Positions 12,158 to 22,960 of a stretch of 64,000 nt of DNA are shown here, in pieces. Source of the DNA: Capsicum annuum (Eukaryota; Streptophyta; Magnoliopsida; Solanales; Solanaceae); NCBI RefSeq assembly GCF_002878395.1, contig NC_061120.1, positions 97,086,648-97,150,647 of the forward strand. Reading direction: 5' to 3'. The translations under genes were made by a program, and so were the position numbers. A model generated the notes under the pieces. That model did no database searches and was not told where the DNA came from. It saw only the letters and a program-made list of their open reading frames with translations. Within the stretch, counting starts at the first letter, position 1, and the number at the start of each line of letters is the position of its first letter.

Positions 12158-14356
12158 TGTAAGAACCCAAAATAGGGTTTGGCTGTAAAGGGCATCCCAA
12201 GTCCGTCGTGGACCGGAGACTACCCCTCCCCCCATTATCTTGTCACACAAAATACAATACATAAATGGTGGCTGAATTTCGAACATATAACAAGATAGAA
12301 TAATCAGAACTCAAGAAGTCTAAGCTACATCAAATACCAATAACTAGTCCACAGTAATCTACAAAAACTCTATGACAAAAAATAAATCAAACAAATATCA
12401 GGACATACCCTCAACTATTGGAAAAACAAGTCCAGAGATAAGTCGATTATAAAAGATGAACCAAAAAGTAATAGCCTTCTGAAAGAAGGGGGATCACAAC
12501 TTCAAGTTGATTGCTGATAACCCAAGAATCCAATCACTGCACAGGAAAAGAAAAAGTATCAATGGTTCTTGCATCAGCATACAGCATCCGCAGATGGTTA
12601 GCGGATTGAGCGCTAGCACATGACTCAAGGATGGATAAATTAATGCCAAGTAAAAACCATAGTAAAATCGACATGCACACAATATGCATACATATATAAT
12701 TATCCTGAGGTAGGGAATAAGGCTTAGTATGCAACCTTAGCCTAGATTATGTAGCTTAACTACCATAATAGTACCTACTGGCTATATGGGACTTACCTCT
12801 CACCCCCTAGTTGGGCCCTAGTGCGTTTAGCTATAAAAATTGTAGAGTAATAATAATATATATTCACGGAGGACTCAAACCTCCCAATCATATACAAAAG
12901 GTGAATTGAAAACCCAATTATGTAATAAGGGGGACCCGACCTATCCTAGTCATTTAGACCCCTACATCAGCAAATACAGTTTCCAGTATTGATCCCTCGG
13001 GACCTCCTCCATGAAGGCTTTACTACACAACCCCCTTTAAGTCCAATTAAAACATTTACACACATTCCCAATCATTATGTAAGAAATCATTCGTTAAGTA
13101 TCATCATAGGTATCTCCATTCCCTTATGCTTGCAAGCTTATCATTTTGCCAAACTGTAAGACTTAGCCAACGTGAACTTTAACCCCTCAGCCCATGCGAA
13201 TCAAACCCATTTATCCATATGGGACTCTAACTTAATAGCCAATAGGACTCCAACCCATTTAGCTAGAAAGGATTATAATCCAATCAGTGAGTAGGATTTT
13301 AAAGTATATAGCCAATTTGGGACTCAAACCCATTTAGCCAATTTGGGACTCAAACCCATTCATGTTTCAATAAGGCCTTTTATACAATAGTTACAGAGAT
13401 AGTTCAACATGCGTTTTTCATATCCAAAACCAATTTAACAGTATTGGGTTAAAGTTGTTACCAATTCAATAATCAACAGTCACAAAAATGGGGGGGATCA
13501 GAATCCCTTCATTTATTCACCATGCTCATGCACCCTAATAGTTCAATACCATAAATAAAGCATGAAAAATCATATGTGAACCATGGGAAAACATTAGTCA
13601 GAAACAAACATTCATAAACCCTCAAGCCATGTTCCAAAACCAACATCAAAACCACGTGAATAACACTTTTAAATCACATGCTTAACAATTAATATGTGGG
13701 GAAGAGTAACATGCCTGAAAGTGTAGAGAATTATGGAGAGAATTCAACCCTAGGAAGTTTTAGATGCTAATTGCTTAAAAACCCTAGGTGTTTTTGCTTG
13801 AGAGAACTTGAGATAGTTCAAGAAGTTATTTTGATTTGTTTTGGAGTGCTAATCATACCCTAACGGGGTTTTAAGTCGTGCATTATTATTGGGGAAAGGG
13901 GAAAATGTCCAAAGTACCCCAAATTAAAAGATGAAAAGTTGCCGCCAGTGACTACGGGTCACTATACAACTCGTAAAGACTCACTACAACTCATCACATC
14001 AAGCCATATTCTAGACAGTAGTTGAGGGACCCCTCTCTAGTGACCCCATGAATCACACCTCAAGACTCATTTAGAGACCCTACGATGTATAGGGTCCTAG
14101 TCATAACTAGGATAGAAATATTTGGGTTACACATTGGTCACCCTATGATTTGGACTCCATGACTCGTAATGAGTCTTTACGACTCGGGACCTCTAGTCAT
14201 AATCAAGACAATATCATAGACACTACTCACTAGTCTACTAATGATTAGGCTCTTATGGATGGTAAGGACAGCTTATGACTCATAAGGTGAGTCATAGGTT
14301 GGGAATTGAGTTCAAAAACTCAAAATGTTTTAGGGACCCAAATCTAGGGTCTTACA
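12158..14356 (-). repeat. TE-A 5' LTR (~2.2 kb), shared with TE-A'
   Basis: Minus-strand LTR starting TGTAAGACCCTAG at 14,356 and ending CTTACA at 12,158. It aligns with 54,877-55,774 (plus) and with 15,893-17,040 (minus). An internal repeat reads 'ccaatttgggactcaaacccattta' with variants near 13,310-13,360. It follows a pol end (14,357 onward) and precedes a leader and gag (11,703-12,157). On the minus strand it is therefore both the 3' LTR of TE-A' and the 5' LTR of TE-A. Confidence 0.85.
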
Positions 14357-15892
14357 TTCTCCCCCTAGGATCATTCATCCCAAAATCTCAAATGGGACTT
14401 CCTCATAAAACAAGGAACCTGAAATGCCAACACTCTCCAATGGGACAACCAAGGAAGGATCAGCCACACACTTCTTCAACATCAAAACATAGAAAACCGA
14501 TGAATGGAACACAAACTAGGAGGCAACTCTAACTCATAAGCAATATTTCCCACTCTCCTCAAGAATAAGTACATCCCAATATAATGGGTACTAAGCTTCC
14601 ATTCTTCCTAAGCAGCATCACTCCCTTTCATGGGAGACACCTTCAAGAATATCCAATTACATACATCAAACTCTAACTCTTTTTGCCTCGCATACACATA
14701 TGACTTTTTATAACTTTGGGTAGTGTTAAGACTTTCCCTTATTACTTTCACCTTTTCCATGGCCAAATGGACCAAGTCAGGACCAAACAACCCAACCTCA
14801 CTGACTTCAAACCAACCAATAAGAGAACAAAATCTCCTACCATACAAAGCCTAAAATAGAGCAATCTGAATGCTGGAATAATTGATATTGTTATATGAAA
14901 ACTCTACAAGAGGCAAAAGGTCAACCCAACTACCATCCAAATCCATCAAACAAGACCTTAGCATATCCTCTAAAGTTTGAATGGTCCTCTCCACTTGTCT
15001 ATCCATTTGAGGGTGGAAAGCAATGCTAAGGTTTACAATCCTCTCGGTAAAAACTCTATAAGTGAGAAGAAAATTGCATACCTCAGTCAGATATCATAGA
15101 AATTGGAGCACCATGCAATTTTAAAATCTCCTAAATGAACAACTTCTCATAATCCTTTGTGGAATAACTAGTCCTCACATGCAAAAAGTGAGCATACTTA
15201 GTAATCCTATCCACTATAACCTATATCGAATCAAACGGACAACTAGACTACAGAATACTGGTAATGAAATCCATGTTGATCACTTCCTATTTCCACACGG
15301 GTAACTCAATCTCTTAAGATAATCCACTAGGCCTCCTGTGCTTCACCTTCACTTGCTGACATACTATATACTTAGCCATAAAATTTGCCACATCGCTCTT
15401 TATGTTGTTCCATTAATAAATCTCTTTCAAGTCATGGTACACCTTTTTCAAACTAGGATAAACCATATACTGTGACTCATGAGCCTCGGCCAAGATCCTC
15501 TCTCTCATCCTATCAATATCAAGAATACACAACCTACCTTGGTACCTTAAGATACCATTACCACCAATCTCGATAGCCATTACTTTCTACAAGCCAACAT
15601 CATCCATGATCTGCATTAAGATAGGATCCAAAACCTACTTCTCTTTCATCTCAGCACCAAGAGATGACTTTACCACCTCTTGCACAATCACACCTCTATC
15701 CCCAGAGTCCAAGAGATGAACTCTAAGATTAGCCAAATGATGAATATCCTTCACCCACCCTCTCTTCTTCTCCTTCTCACAAAATAAACTTCCTATGGAT
15801 AAACTGTTAAGAGAATCAGTAACAATATTAGCTTTACCTGGGTAATAACAAAGACTGATATCGCAGTCCTCGGGAAACTCAAGCCATCTCAC
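14357..15892 (-). pseudogene. TE-A' pol remnant (RNase H end, integrase)
   Basis: Minus-strand pol fragment of the same family as TE-A. It opens inside RNase H (WLEFPEDCDISLCYYPGKAN, then VTDSLNSLSIGSL, about 15,890-15,780) and runs through the integrase region (15,600-14,900). It reaches the integrase C-terminal block (GWFEVSEVGLFGPDLVHLAM, about 14,820-14,760, and FLKVSPMKG, about 14,630). The chromodomain-like tail is missing: the frame passes from EEVPFEIL directly into the purine tract (CCTAGGGGGAGAA, about 14,357-14,372). Protease, reverse transcriptase and gag are absent because the fragment joins truncated LTR at 15,892. Several stops are present. Confidence 0.82.
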
Positions 15893-17040
15893 TTGCAAGC
15901 TTATCATTTTGCCAAAATTTACTACTTATCCAATGGGAAATCTAACCCCTCGGCCCAAGGTACTCTAACCCATTTATCCATGTAAGACTCTAACCTAACA
16001 ACCAACATGACTCTGACCCATTAAGCTAAATCAAACTCCAATCCAATTAGAAAATAGGATTTCAAAGTATATAGCCAATTTGGAACTCAAACCCATTTAG
16101 CCAATTTAGGACTCAAACTTATTTAAGTTTCAATAAGGTCTTTTATGCCATATAATAGTTCTTGAGATAGCTCAATATGCATATATTTCACATCCAAAAT
16201 TAATTTCACAATATTGGGTTGAAGTTGTTACTAATTCAAATGTTAATAGTCCTAAAAATTAAGGGAAATCACAATCCCTAGTTTATACACCATGCATGCA
16301 CCCCACTAGTTTAAAACCATAAATAAAGCGTGAATAATCATATGTGAACCATGGGAAAACATTATTCATAAATAAACATTCAAAACGCTTAACCCTTGTT
16401 CTAAAACCAGCATCAAAACCACATGAATAACACTTTTAAAACACATGCTTAAGAAATTAATATGCTGGGAAGAGTAACATACCTGAAAGTGTAGAGAATT
16501 ATGGAAAGAATTCAACCCTTGGAAGTTCTAGATGTTTATCACTTAAAAACCCTAGGTGTGTTTGCTTGAGAAAACTTGAGAAAGTTTAAGAATTTATTTT
16601 GATTTTTTGAAATGTTAATGATACTCTAAAGGGTTTTAAGTCATGGGTTGTTATTGGGGAAAGGGGAAATGTCCAAATTTCCCCCAACTAAGAGATGAAA
16701 AATTATCGCCAGTGACTACGGGTCACTATGCGACCCATAAGGACTCAGTAGGACTCGTTACCTCAAGTTATAGTATGGAAAGTAGCTGACGGGTCCCTCT
16801 TTGGTTACCCCATAAATCATGAAAAGACCCTATGACTCGTAGCATCCTAGTCGTAACCAGGATATAAATATTTGGGGTACACACTAGTAACCCTACGATC
16901 TGGAGTCCACAAGTCGTAATGAGTCTTTATGACTCAAGACCTTTAGTCTTAATCAAGACAGTATCACAGATACTACTCATTGTTCAAAGCTCATAATGAC
17001 ACCTTATGACTCATAAGGTGAGTTGTAGGTTGGGTAGTGA
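15893..17040 (-). repeat. TE-A' 5' LTR fragment
   Basis: Aligns with 13,125-14,302 of the TE-A LTR on the same strand. It begins abruptly at TTGCAAGCTTATCATTTTGCC, which matches 13,126 onward, and ends at the equivalent of ~14,302, some 55 bp short of the LTR start, where R15-1 begins. The LTR end, gag and front of pol were removed by a deletion with its junction at 15,892. Confidence 0.82.
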
Positions 17041-18533
17041 TAACGCTCAATCTACAGCTCTCGTGGGAGTGTAAAGCGGTCGTTAGCAAATATAGAACCC
17101 AACCTGGGTTGGGTATCGATCCCACAGAGAATAGCTTGGCCAACAAGCAAGAGAAATTACTAGACTTTTAGTGCAAGTCTCGTAGGAAAGGGGGGATTGT
17201 AGTATGTAACCAAAACAAGAATGTAAGAACTGAAAATAGCAAAATAAAGAGAGATTGTCACGTGTGTTGTAAACAATGAGAATTGAGGCGTTGGGGTTAT
17301 GTCCACCTTCTGAGGTATACGTCTCTATTGGCTATGAGTGTGTAGAGTCTTGACATGTAATTGCTTATAGAGAATTGTAGTCGATGGTAAATCCAAGCGT
17401 CTCTCGACCTAAACAAGGACTATTTCACTTTAACTCTCTCGAGCTTAAAGCGTGACTAACGGTACGAATTCTCCAAGAAGTTAGTCCAGGTACGGCACTA
17501 GCTTTTTAATAGGAAAGGGTGTCCTACTACCTTGACATTATCTCTTTTCCAGACAAATAACTTTTCTCTCGAACAAGTCAGATGTTAGACTGGCGTTGGT
17601 CTATGCGTCTTCTTTTCTAGACAAATAACCTTTCTCTCGAACAGGTTAGATGTTAGAATGGCGTGTTCTTGTGTTTGAACCGCAAAGAATGTAGATTTAA
17701 GATGAAGAGAATAATGATATAAGCAATATACTTGTCTTGAACTCACAAACTCATAGCTATAGATAGTAACTCATTCGGCTTCCATAACCCCAACTAAGAG
17801 ATTTAGTTACCCATGAATGCGAAGGATATCACGTTTTGCATGGTGGATGGCGTGAATAGTAGGTGTTTGGCGTGTGGTTTTAGTGATTCCGTAGCAAGTA
17901 ACGATTCTCTTGTTGTGGAATTTAAGAGTAGAAGAATGAAGAATTGAGAATGGGTTGTAGGAAGATGTCTTAATTGTAAGGAGATGAATGAATTGTCAGA
18001 ATGTCTCCCCCCTTTTTCTCCTTTAAAATCTCTAACATGATAGGGTATTTATAATACTCCTATCCTACTCCTACTAAACTAATAAAATAAATAACCAAAT
18101 CCTAATATACTAATGAAATCCTTGACCCAATTGTACTAGGGTAAGGTTACAAAATTATAATCCAAATAGAATGATGAAACACATAACCTAATTGCACTAG
18201 GTTAATGTATTATGGCAAAACTCCAGCTTTGTGTCTGTAAGTCCCAAAGTCTTCAGAAATGCTGTTTTAGCCCGGGACAGATTTTCCATGCAGCAGATTT
18301 AGTCCTTTATGCGTCCAGCTCCTTTCCATCTCGTTTGTGAGCTTTCTTTTGCGTCAAGTAAGCCATAAATTGCTGTATTTTGCATCATTTATACCTGAAA
18401 CTTTCCTAATCACATTTGTTAGCTCATTTACAGGAAAAAGGACTAAAAGTGTACGAAATAGATAATTAGTTCTCGAAACTAGGCTAAAATATGGGCAAAA
18501 TATATTGATATAGGCGCGTAATTTCGCCTATCA
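17041..18533 (+). mobile_element. R15-1, ~1.5 kb non-coding repeat (possible solo LTR)
   Basis: Starts TAACGCTCAATCTAC and ends CGCCTATCA. It shares with R15-3 and inverted R15-2 a block near its left end (CGGTCGTTAGCAAATATAG, then 'tcgatcccacagagaat') and a TATA-like GGGTATTTATA at about 18,043, roughly 1 kb in, at a similar offset in the other copies. Left flank agtga and right flank tcagg do not match, unlike the other copies, so the right side appears rearranged. An internal imperfect direct repeat ('ctagacaaataacctttctctcgaac') lies at 17,545-17,660. No coding capacity is seen. Confidence 0.65.
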
Positions 18534-18539
18534 TCAGGA

Positions 18540-18630
18540 GCCGGTGACCGGAGCTAGCGAGAGAGGGGGTAGAGAGGAAGAGAGAGAGCCATTAGAGAGA
18601 GAGAGAGCCGTTAGAGAGAGAAAGCAAATT
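18540..18630. repeat. GA-rich low-complexity tract
   Basis: Runs of GAGAGAGA with interspersed GCCATTAGAGAG/GCCGTTAGAGAG. It follows an 'agccggtgaccggagctagcg' stretch whose base composition differs from the surroundings. No gene is seen. Confidence 0.8.
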
Positions 18631-18789
18631 AATATCTAGCTGTCTGTGACCATTAATATCAAAAATTAAATGTGAGAGGATGGAAAAGTTAATGCCTTGC
18701 TTTACTATAGATCTTTATTCGGGTTGTCAAGAGGCAACATCATCCATCAATATCAAAAATTAACTAACTTTTGTTTTGAATTTAGTAAG

Positions 18790-19375
18790 GTACATGGTCA
18801 CTAGAGAAGTGAATTAATGACTTGAAAATGTTCAAGTGTACGTACTTGAAATGTGAATTTGTGCTTTGAATTTAGTAAAGTGTTCTCTCTTGAGAAGTGA
18901 ATATGACTTAAAAATGTTTTAAGTGTAGGTACTTGAAATGTGAATTTTTGTTTTAAATTTAGTAAAGTACATGGTCACTTGTGAAGTGAATTTGTTACTT
19001 GAAATGCTTAAGTGTAGGTACTTGAAATGTGAACTTTTGTTTTGAATTTAGTAAAGTACATGGTCACTTGAGAAGTGAATTAGCAACTTGAAAATGCTTT
19101 CAGTGTAGGTACTTGAAATGTGAACTTTTGTTTTGAATTTAGTTTAGTTTGGTAACTTGTGAAATGAATTAGTGACTTGAAAATGTGTAGGGACTATAAA
19201 TATGAAATTTTGTTGTGAATTTAGTTTAGTTTGGTAACTTGTGAAGTGAATTAGTGACTTGAAAATTGTTTTAAGTGTAGGTATTTGAAATGTGAACTTT
19301 TATTTTGAATTTAGTTTAGTTTGTTAACTTGTGAAGTGAATTAGCGACTTGAAGTGAAAACAGGAAAAGCGACCA
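18790..19375. repeat. ~90-bp minisatellite
   Basis: The block GTAGGTACTTGAAATGTGAA recurs near 18,925, 19,014, 19,105 and 19,277, at spacings of about 86-91 bp or double that. It alternates with TTTGAATTTAGT and GTGAAGTGAATTAG. No coding capacity is seen. Confidence 0.8.
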
Positions 19376-19424
19376 CATTTGGTCGGTTTTTGTGGTCGTT
19401 TTTCTTGTTTTTTCTAGTAGTGGT
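19376..19424 (+). repeat. Second CACTA-like terminus, orphan
   Basis: TTTTTTCTAGTAGTG ends at about 19,424, which is CACTACTAGAAAAAA on the other strand. Just inside are GCGACCACATTTGGTCG and GTGGTCG inverted motifs, as in a different CACTA family. No partner terminus was found nearby. It interrupts the minisatellites. Confidence 0.55.
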
Positions 19425-19765
19425 AGTTACTTGAAAATATGGTTAAGTATACTGAGTTGAAACGTTTACTAGTGAGTTGAAAATTGTTAAAGTGTAGTTA
19501 CTTGAAATGTGAATTAGTTACTTGAAAGTGGTTAAGTATAGTTACTTGAAAATGATTAAGTATAATTACTTGAAATGTGAATTAATTATTTGAAAATTGT
19601 TAAGTGTAGTGCTTTGAAATATGTACTAGTAAATTGAAAATGGTTAAGTGTAGTGACATGAAATGTGAATTAGTTACTTGAAAATGGTCAAATGTAGTGA
19701 CTTGAAATATGTACTAGTGACTTGAAAATGGTTAAGTATAGTTACTTAAAAATGCTAATATATAC
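19425..19765. repeat. Short tandem repeats, ACTTGAAAATGGTTAAGT type
   Basis: Repeated AGTTACTTGAAAATGGTTAAG and GTGACTTGAAATATGTACTAG units in about 340 bp. They are related to the minisatellite on the left but shorter in period. Confidence 0.75.
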
Positions 19766-19879
19766 ATATTTATATTTGTTGATTGTTATGATTTTATTTG
19801 ATATTATAATATTATATATTTTATGCTAATAATATATTTTGAATACTTTTTATGACCTAAATTAATATATTCTTATGCA

Positions 19880-20130
19880 GAATGAGTTTGAAAGAAAGAA
19901 ACAAGAAATATTAGTTGCTCAAAGTGCATCAATTGTGGAAGGAAGATGAGAAAGGAATTAGACTTCTTGATGAAGCATGTATACAAGAAATCATGTTCAA
20001 ATGATGAATGCCTAACTCAAGAAGACAACTAAGCTTATAAGGATGAAAGTGATGGTGACTCTGATGACATGAATGAAATTGATAATTCTAATAACGTGAA
20101 TGAAAGTGATCTGATCCTGATGGTTGGTAG
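19880..20130 (+). pseudogene. Degenerate CACTA-associated coding exon
   Basis: From 19,880 one frame reads QNEFERKKQEILVAQSASIV before a stop. A second frame continues RKELDFLMKHVYKKSCSND and ECLTQEDN to a stop, followed by a GAT-rich acidic stretch (20,040-20,110). The Lys/Glu-rich C-terminal style and the position, between a tandem-repeat intron-like block and the subterminal repeats, fit the last exon of a plant En/Spm-associated protein (Transposase_24 type). This is inference from resemblance. Two stops and a frameshift make it non-functional. Confidence 0.4.
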
Positions 20131-20379
20131 TTTTATTGAGGATTCAAGTTTAAAATATTTTGATTTGGACTATTTAAGAATCATACATTAATTATTGATG
20201 TGTATGTTTTGAATTATATTTTTTTTGTTAGCTATAAGGGTTTACATTAGATTTGTATTGAATGATATTTTTGAGAATTATTGAAGGTTTTGAATAGATT
20301 TTGAATTAATTGTGAAATATTTTTAGTAATTTACGTGTGAATTATTATTTCAAAATTTTTATAGGTATGTACATGCTAA

Positions 20380-21008
20380 ATATTTATGAAAATTTCCTTG
20401 AAAAAATTTGTTCTTGCGAATTTATTTGGGGTATTTCATACGAATTTTCTTGCAGAATAGTTTTATAAATATCTGCAAGAAATTTTACCAAATAATTCAT
20501 GAAATTTTTTTATTGTTAATCGCAAATAAATTCGCAAATAACGTACCTGCGGATTTATTTTCGCAGCTAATTACCTAAGGATTTACTTGGGAATCTTCAG
20601 GGGGAATAATTTGGGAATTTTTTCCTAAAATCCGCAGGTAAAATCCTTTTTATGAAATTTTACCAAATAATTCATGTGAAATTTTGATGTTTAAAAGAAA
20701 ATAAATCCGCAAATAACGTACCTATGAATTTATTTCCGCAGCTAAATTACCTAGAAATTTACTTAGGAATATTGATGGAGAATAATTTATGATTTTTTTG
20801 TGAAAATTCGTAGGTGAAATCCGCAAATAACATACCTGCGGATCTATTTTTACAGCTAAATTGCCTAGGGATTTTATAAATCTGCTGGTAATAATTACCT
20901 ACGAAGGTATCTCCTTTGGATTCTAATTGGTAAGAAAATCCGCAGGTAATCAAATTACCTGGGGATTTTACCATATTATTTCTATGAAAATCCCCAGGTA
21001 ATAAGCAG
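20380..21008 (+). repeat. CACTA-1 subterminal repeats
   Basis: CCTGCGGATT or a variant occurs near 20,549, 20,833 and 20,935, with GCAAATAACGTACCT twice and CCCCAGGTAAT at the end. They match the motif set at 1-1545, though the spacing is less regular. Confidence 0.75.
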
Positions 21009-21021
21009 TTTTATAGTAGTG
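21009..21021 (+). repeat. CACTA-1 terminal inverted repeat (right)
   Basis: TTTTATAGTAGTG, followed by gga (21,022-21,024). The other terminus abuts tcc (1546-1548) on the opposite strand, a matching 3-bp duplication. Confidence 0.85.
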
Positions 21022-21428
21022 GGAATTGCTTTAGGTTAGTATGGGCTGGATTGGTATTGGTGTCAGCCTTGGTATCGGCATTGGTATTGGGGTTGATACC
21101 ATTGGACTAAATTTCTCGCTATTCTATCCTCTTTTATTTTGGAATTATATAATTATTGTGGAACTCATATGGTCATGGTTTTGAATTATGGTTTTGTTTA
21201 GTATTAGTTAATGGTTAAGTATCATATGGTTGAATTAGTTTGGCTGGTCATAGATATAGACCTATCCTAGAGTCTTGAACTATGCAATAATGCTATCGTG
21301 TTATATGTTTGGAATTCATTTGACTTAGGATATGCCTAGGTTGGTTAGGTTGGGTTATGGGGGTGGTCTTCAGTCCCAATTGGGTTTGGAATGCCTATTA
21401 TGATAAGGCCCTGGTTCGGGTCGTGTCA
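21022..21428 (+). repeat. TE-C 5' LTR, last ~407 bp
   Basis: Aligns with 46,960-47,366 of the TE-C 3' LTR (ATTGGTATTGGTGTCAGCCT, TTGGACTAAATTTCTC, CCTATCCTAGAGTCTTG) and ends GTCGTGTCA. Its start continues the LTR exactly where the minus-strand part stops at 1546. Confidence 0.88.
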
Positions 21429-21446
21429 AGTTTGTATTAGAGCATT
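21429..21446 (+). promoter_or_regulatory. TE-C primer binding site (decayed)
   Basis: AGTTTGTATTAGAGCATT right after the LTR, a variant of the tRNA-iMet site TGGTATCAGAGC. Confidence 0.75.
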
Positions 21447-21639
21447 AGGTTCATGATCAATTGGAAATCCACAAAGCTGTGTCTAGTAGAGTCTCTTTTA
21501 GGGGTATATAGCGTGCTACACTTATAATAGAGAGGACAAAAGGAATTTAGAAATGTTTTACTTTCTTGGTATTCTATTTTCAAGCTTGGAGTCTAAGTCC
21601 TGGAATCTTCTCTAATCCTTTTTTGTTCATTTTTAGACC

Positions 21640-22960
21640 ATGCCTCGATGATCTAGAACAAAAGAAAACTCTTTTGTCCCGTCTGTGGACAACATGGAAG
21701 GGACACAGGGGATCATACTCAGTATAGGGGTTTTGTCCCTAATATTTTTAGAGCTTCATTCATTTCTGCTAGTCCTCTTCAAGGTAAGGTGATGAATGCA
21801 GAATTTTGTCAATTGATTCATACTATTGCTTAGTTAGTTGCTTGAGTGGGATGCATCTAGGTTTCATCCGCTAAAGCCATAAAGATTGTCCAATTTATGA
21901 TGATAAATCCTCTTACTTTTACTAGTGTGAAGGTGGATGAGGATCCATAGGGTTTCTTGGATAAAATGGAGAAAATATTCAAGGTGATATAGGCCACAAA
22001 TGTGGAAGGGGTAAATTTTATAGCTTATCAGCTCAATGATATTATGTACCTGTGGTAAGCAGAGTAGGATAGGGATAGAGGTGATATTTAAGAGTTGTCT
22101 TTATGGGAGACTTTCTCTAATGCTTTTCTGGATAGCTTCTTTCCTTAGAAGCTGAGAGAAACGAAGATGAGGAGTTTGTGAATCTTAAGCAAGGAAAAAT
22201 ATTTGTCAAGGAATATGCCTTAAAGTTTTATCAACTGTCAAGGTATGCTCTGGACTTGGTGTTAGATTTGAGGGCGAGGATGAGAAAGTTCACTTTTGAA
22301 ATGTCTCAAGATCTGATCCTTGAAAGTAATAATGCATCTCTGATCAAGGATATGGATATTTCAAGGTTGGTGGTTTATATGCAACATATGGAAGATGAAA
22401 AGAGAAAACATGTAGAGTTTGGGGAAAGATAGAGAAAGAAGTTTAGGTCTTCTAAAAGAGGTAGTGGGCAATAGAAATGTGGTTGAGATATCGGTAAGTG
22501 GCCAAAGAAGAAGTAGGGAAGTTTTGGATCCATCTCTTCTTCTAGTTCTCCTTACCTAAAACAGTCGGGTGATAGGCGTCAACAGGTTGACGATAATTTT
22601 TGGGCACAGGGTGCCCAATCTAAGGTGAGTGAGGCTCAGTTAGATTTTTCATTCACTTCTTACCTGTTCTGTGGTTGTCTTTATTAGGGATTTTGCGATG
22701 AAGAGAATGATAGGTGTTTTAAATATGGTCAGCCAGGCCATATGCCCAAAAATTATCATGGTGGTTAGGGTGCTTCGAGAGAGGTCAAAGCTCCAACTGC
22801 TTTATCTTTTTCTTTAGCACCTAGTGGTGCTGCTTCTGCGTCAACTCCTATTTCTGGTACCGACATTGGTAGGAATAGGTTATATGCTTTTGCAAATCAA
22901 CAAGAGTTTGAGGCATCGCTTGATATCATTATCGGTACATTACAACTCTTTTCTCGTGAC
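21640..22960 (+). pseudogene. TE-C gag, degenerate
   Basis: Starts at ATG 21,640 (MPR, then a stop, then SRTKENSF), a decayed form of the MPPRR-type gag start of TE-A. The capsid core is readable in pieces: DKMEKIFKV near 21,960 and, in the longest open piece, FVKEYALKFYQLSRYALDLV from 22,200 with DMDISRLVVYMQHMEDEKRK to 22,420. The zinc knuckle at about 22,715-22,756 reads CFKYGQPGHMPKNY: the first Cys and the His remain, but the second and last Cys are Tyr. A Ser/Thr/Ala-rich linker to protease follows (22,790-22,950). Confidence 0.82.

Larger units (their letters stand above)
18534..21021 (+). mobile_element. CACTA-1, the other end (3' half)
   Basis: Ends TTTTATAGTAGTG at 21,021, the plus-strand right terminus of a CACTA element. 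Inside it are subterminal motifs (CCTGCGGATTTATT, CCCCAGGTAAT) at 20,380-21,000 like those at 1-1545. Further in are a degenerate coding piece (19,880-20,130) and two blocks of short tandem repeats. The left limit is uncertain. The GA-rich stretch at 18,540-18,630 follows the R15-1 end directly and may be CACTA interior or something older. Confidence 0.7.

Noticed and set aside
18540..18660. Host gene 5' end suggested by the GC-richer agccggtgaccggagc stretch and GA tract
   Set aside because: No open frame or splice pattern follows. Minisatellites begin within 250 bp.
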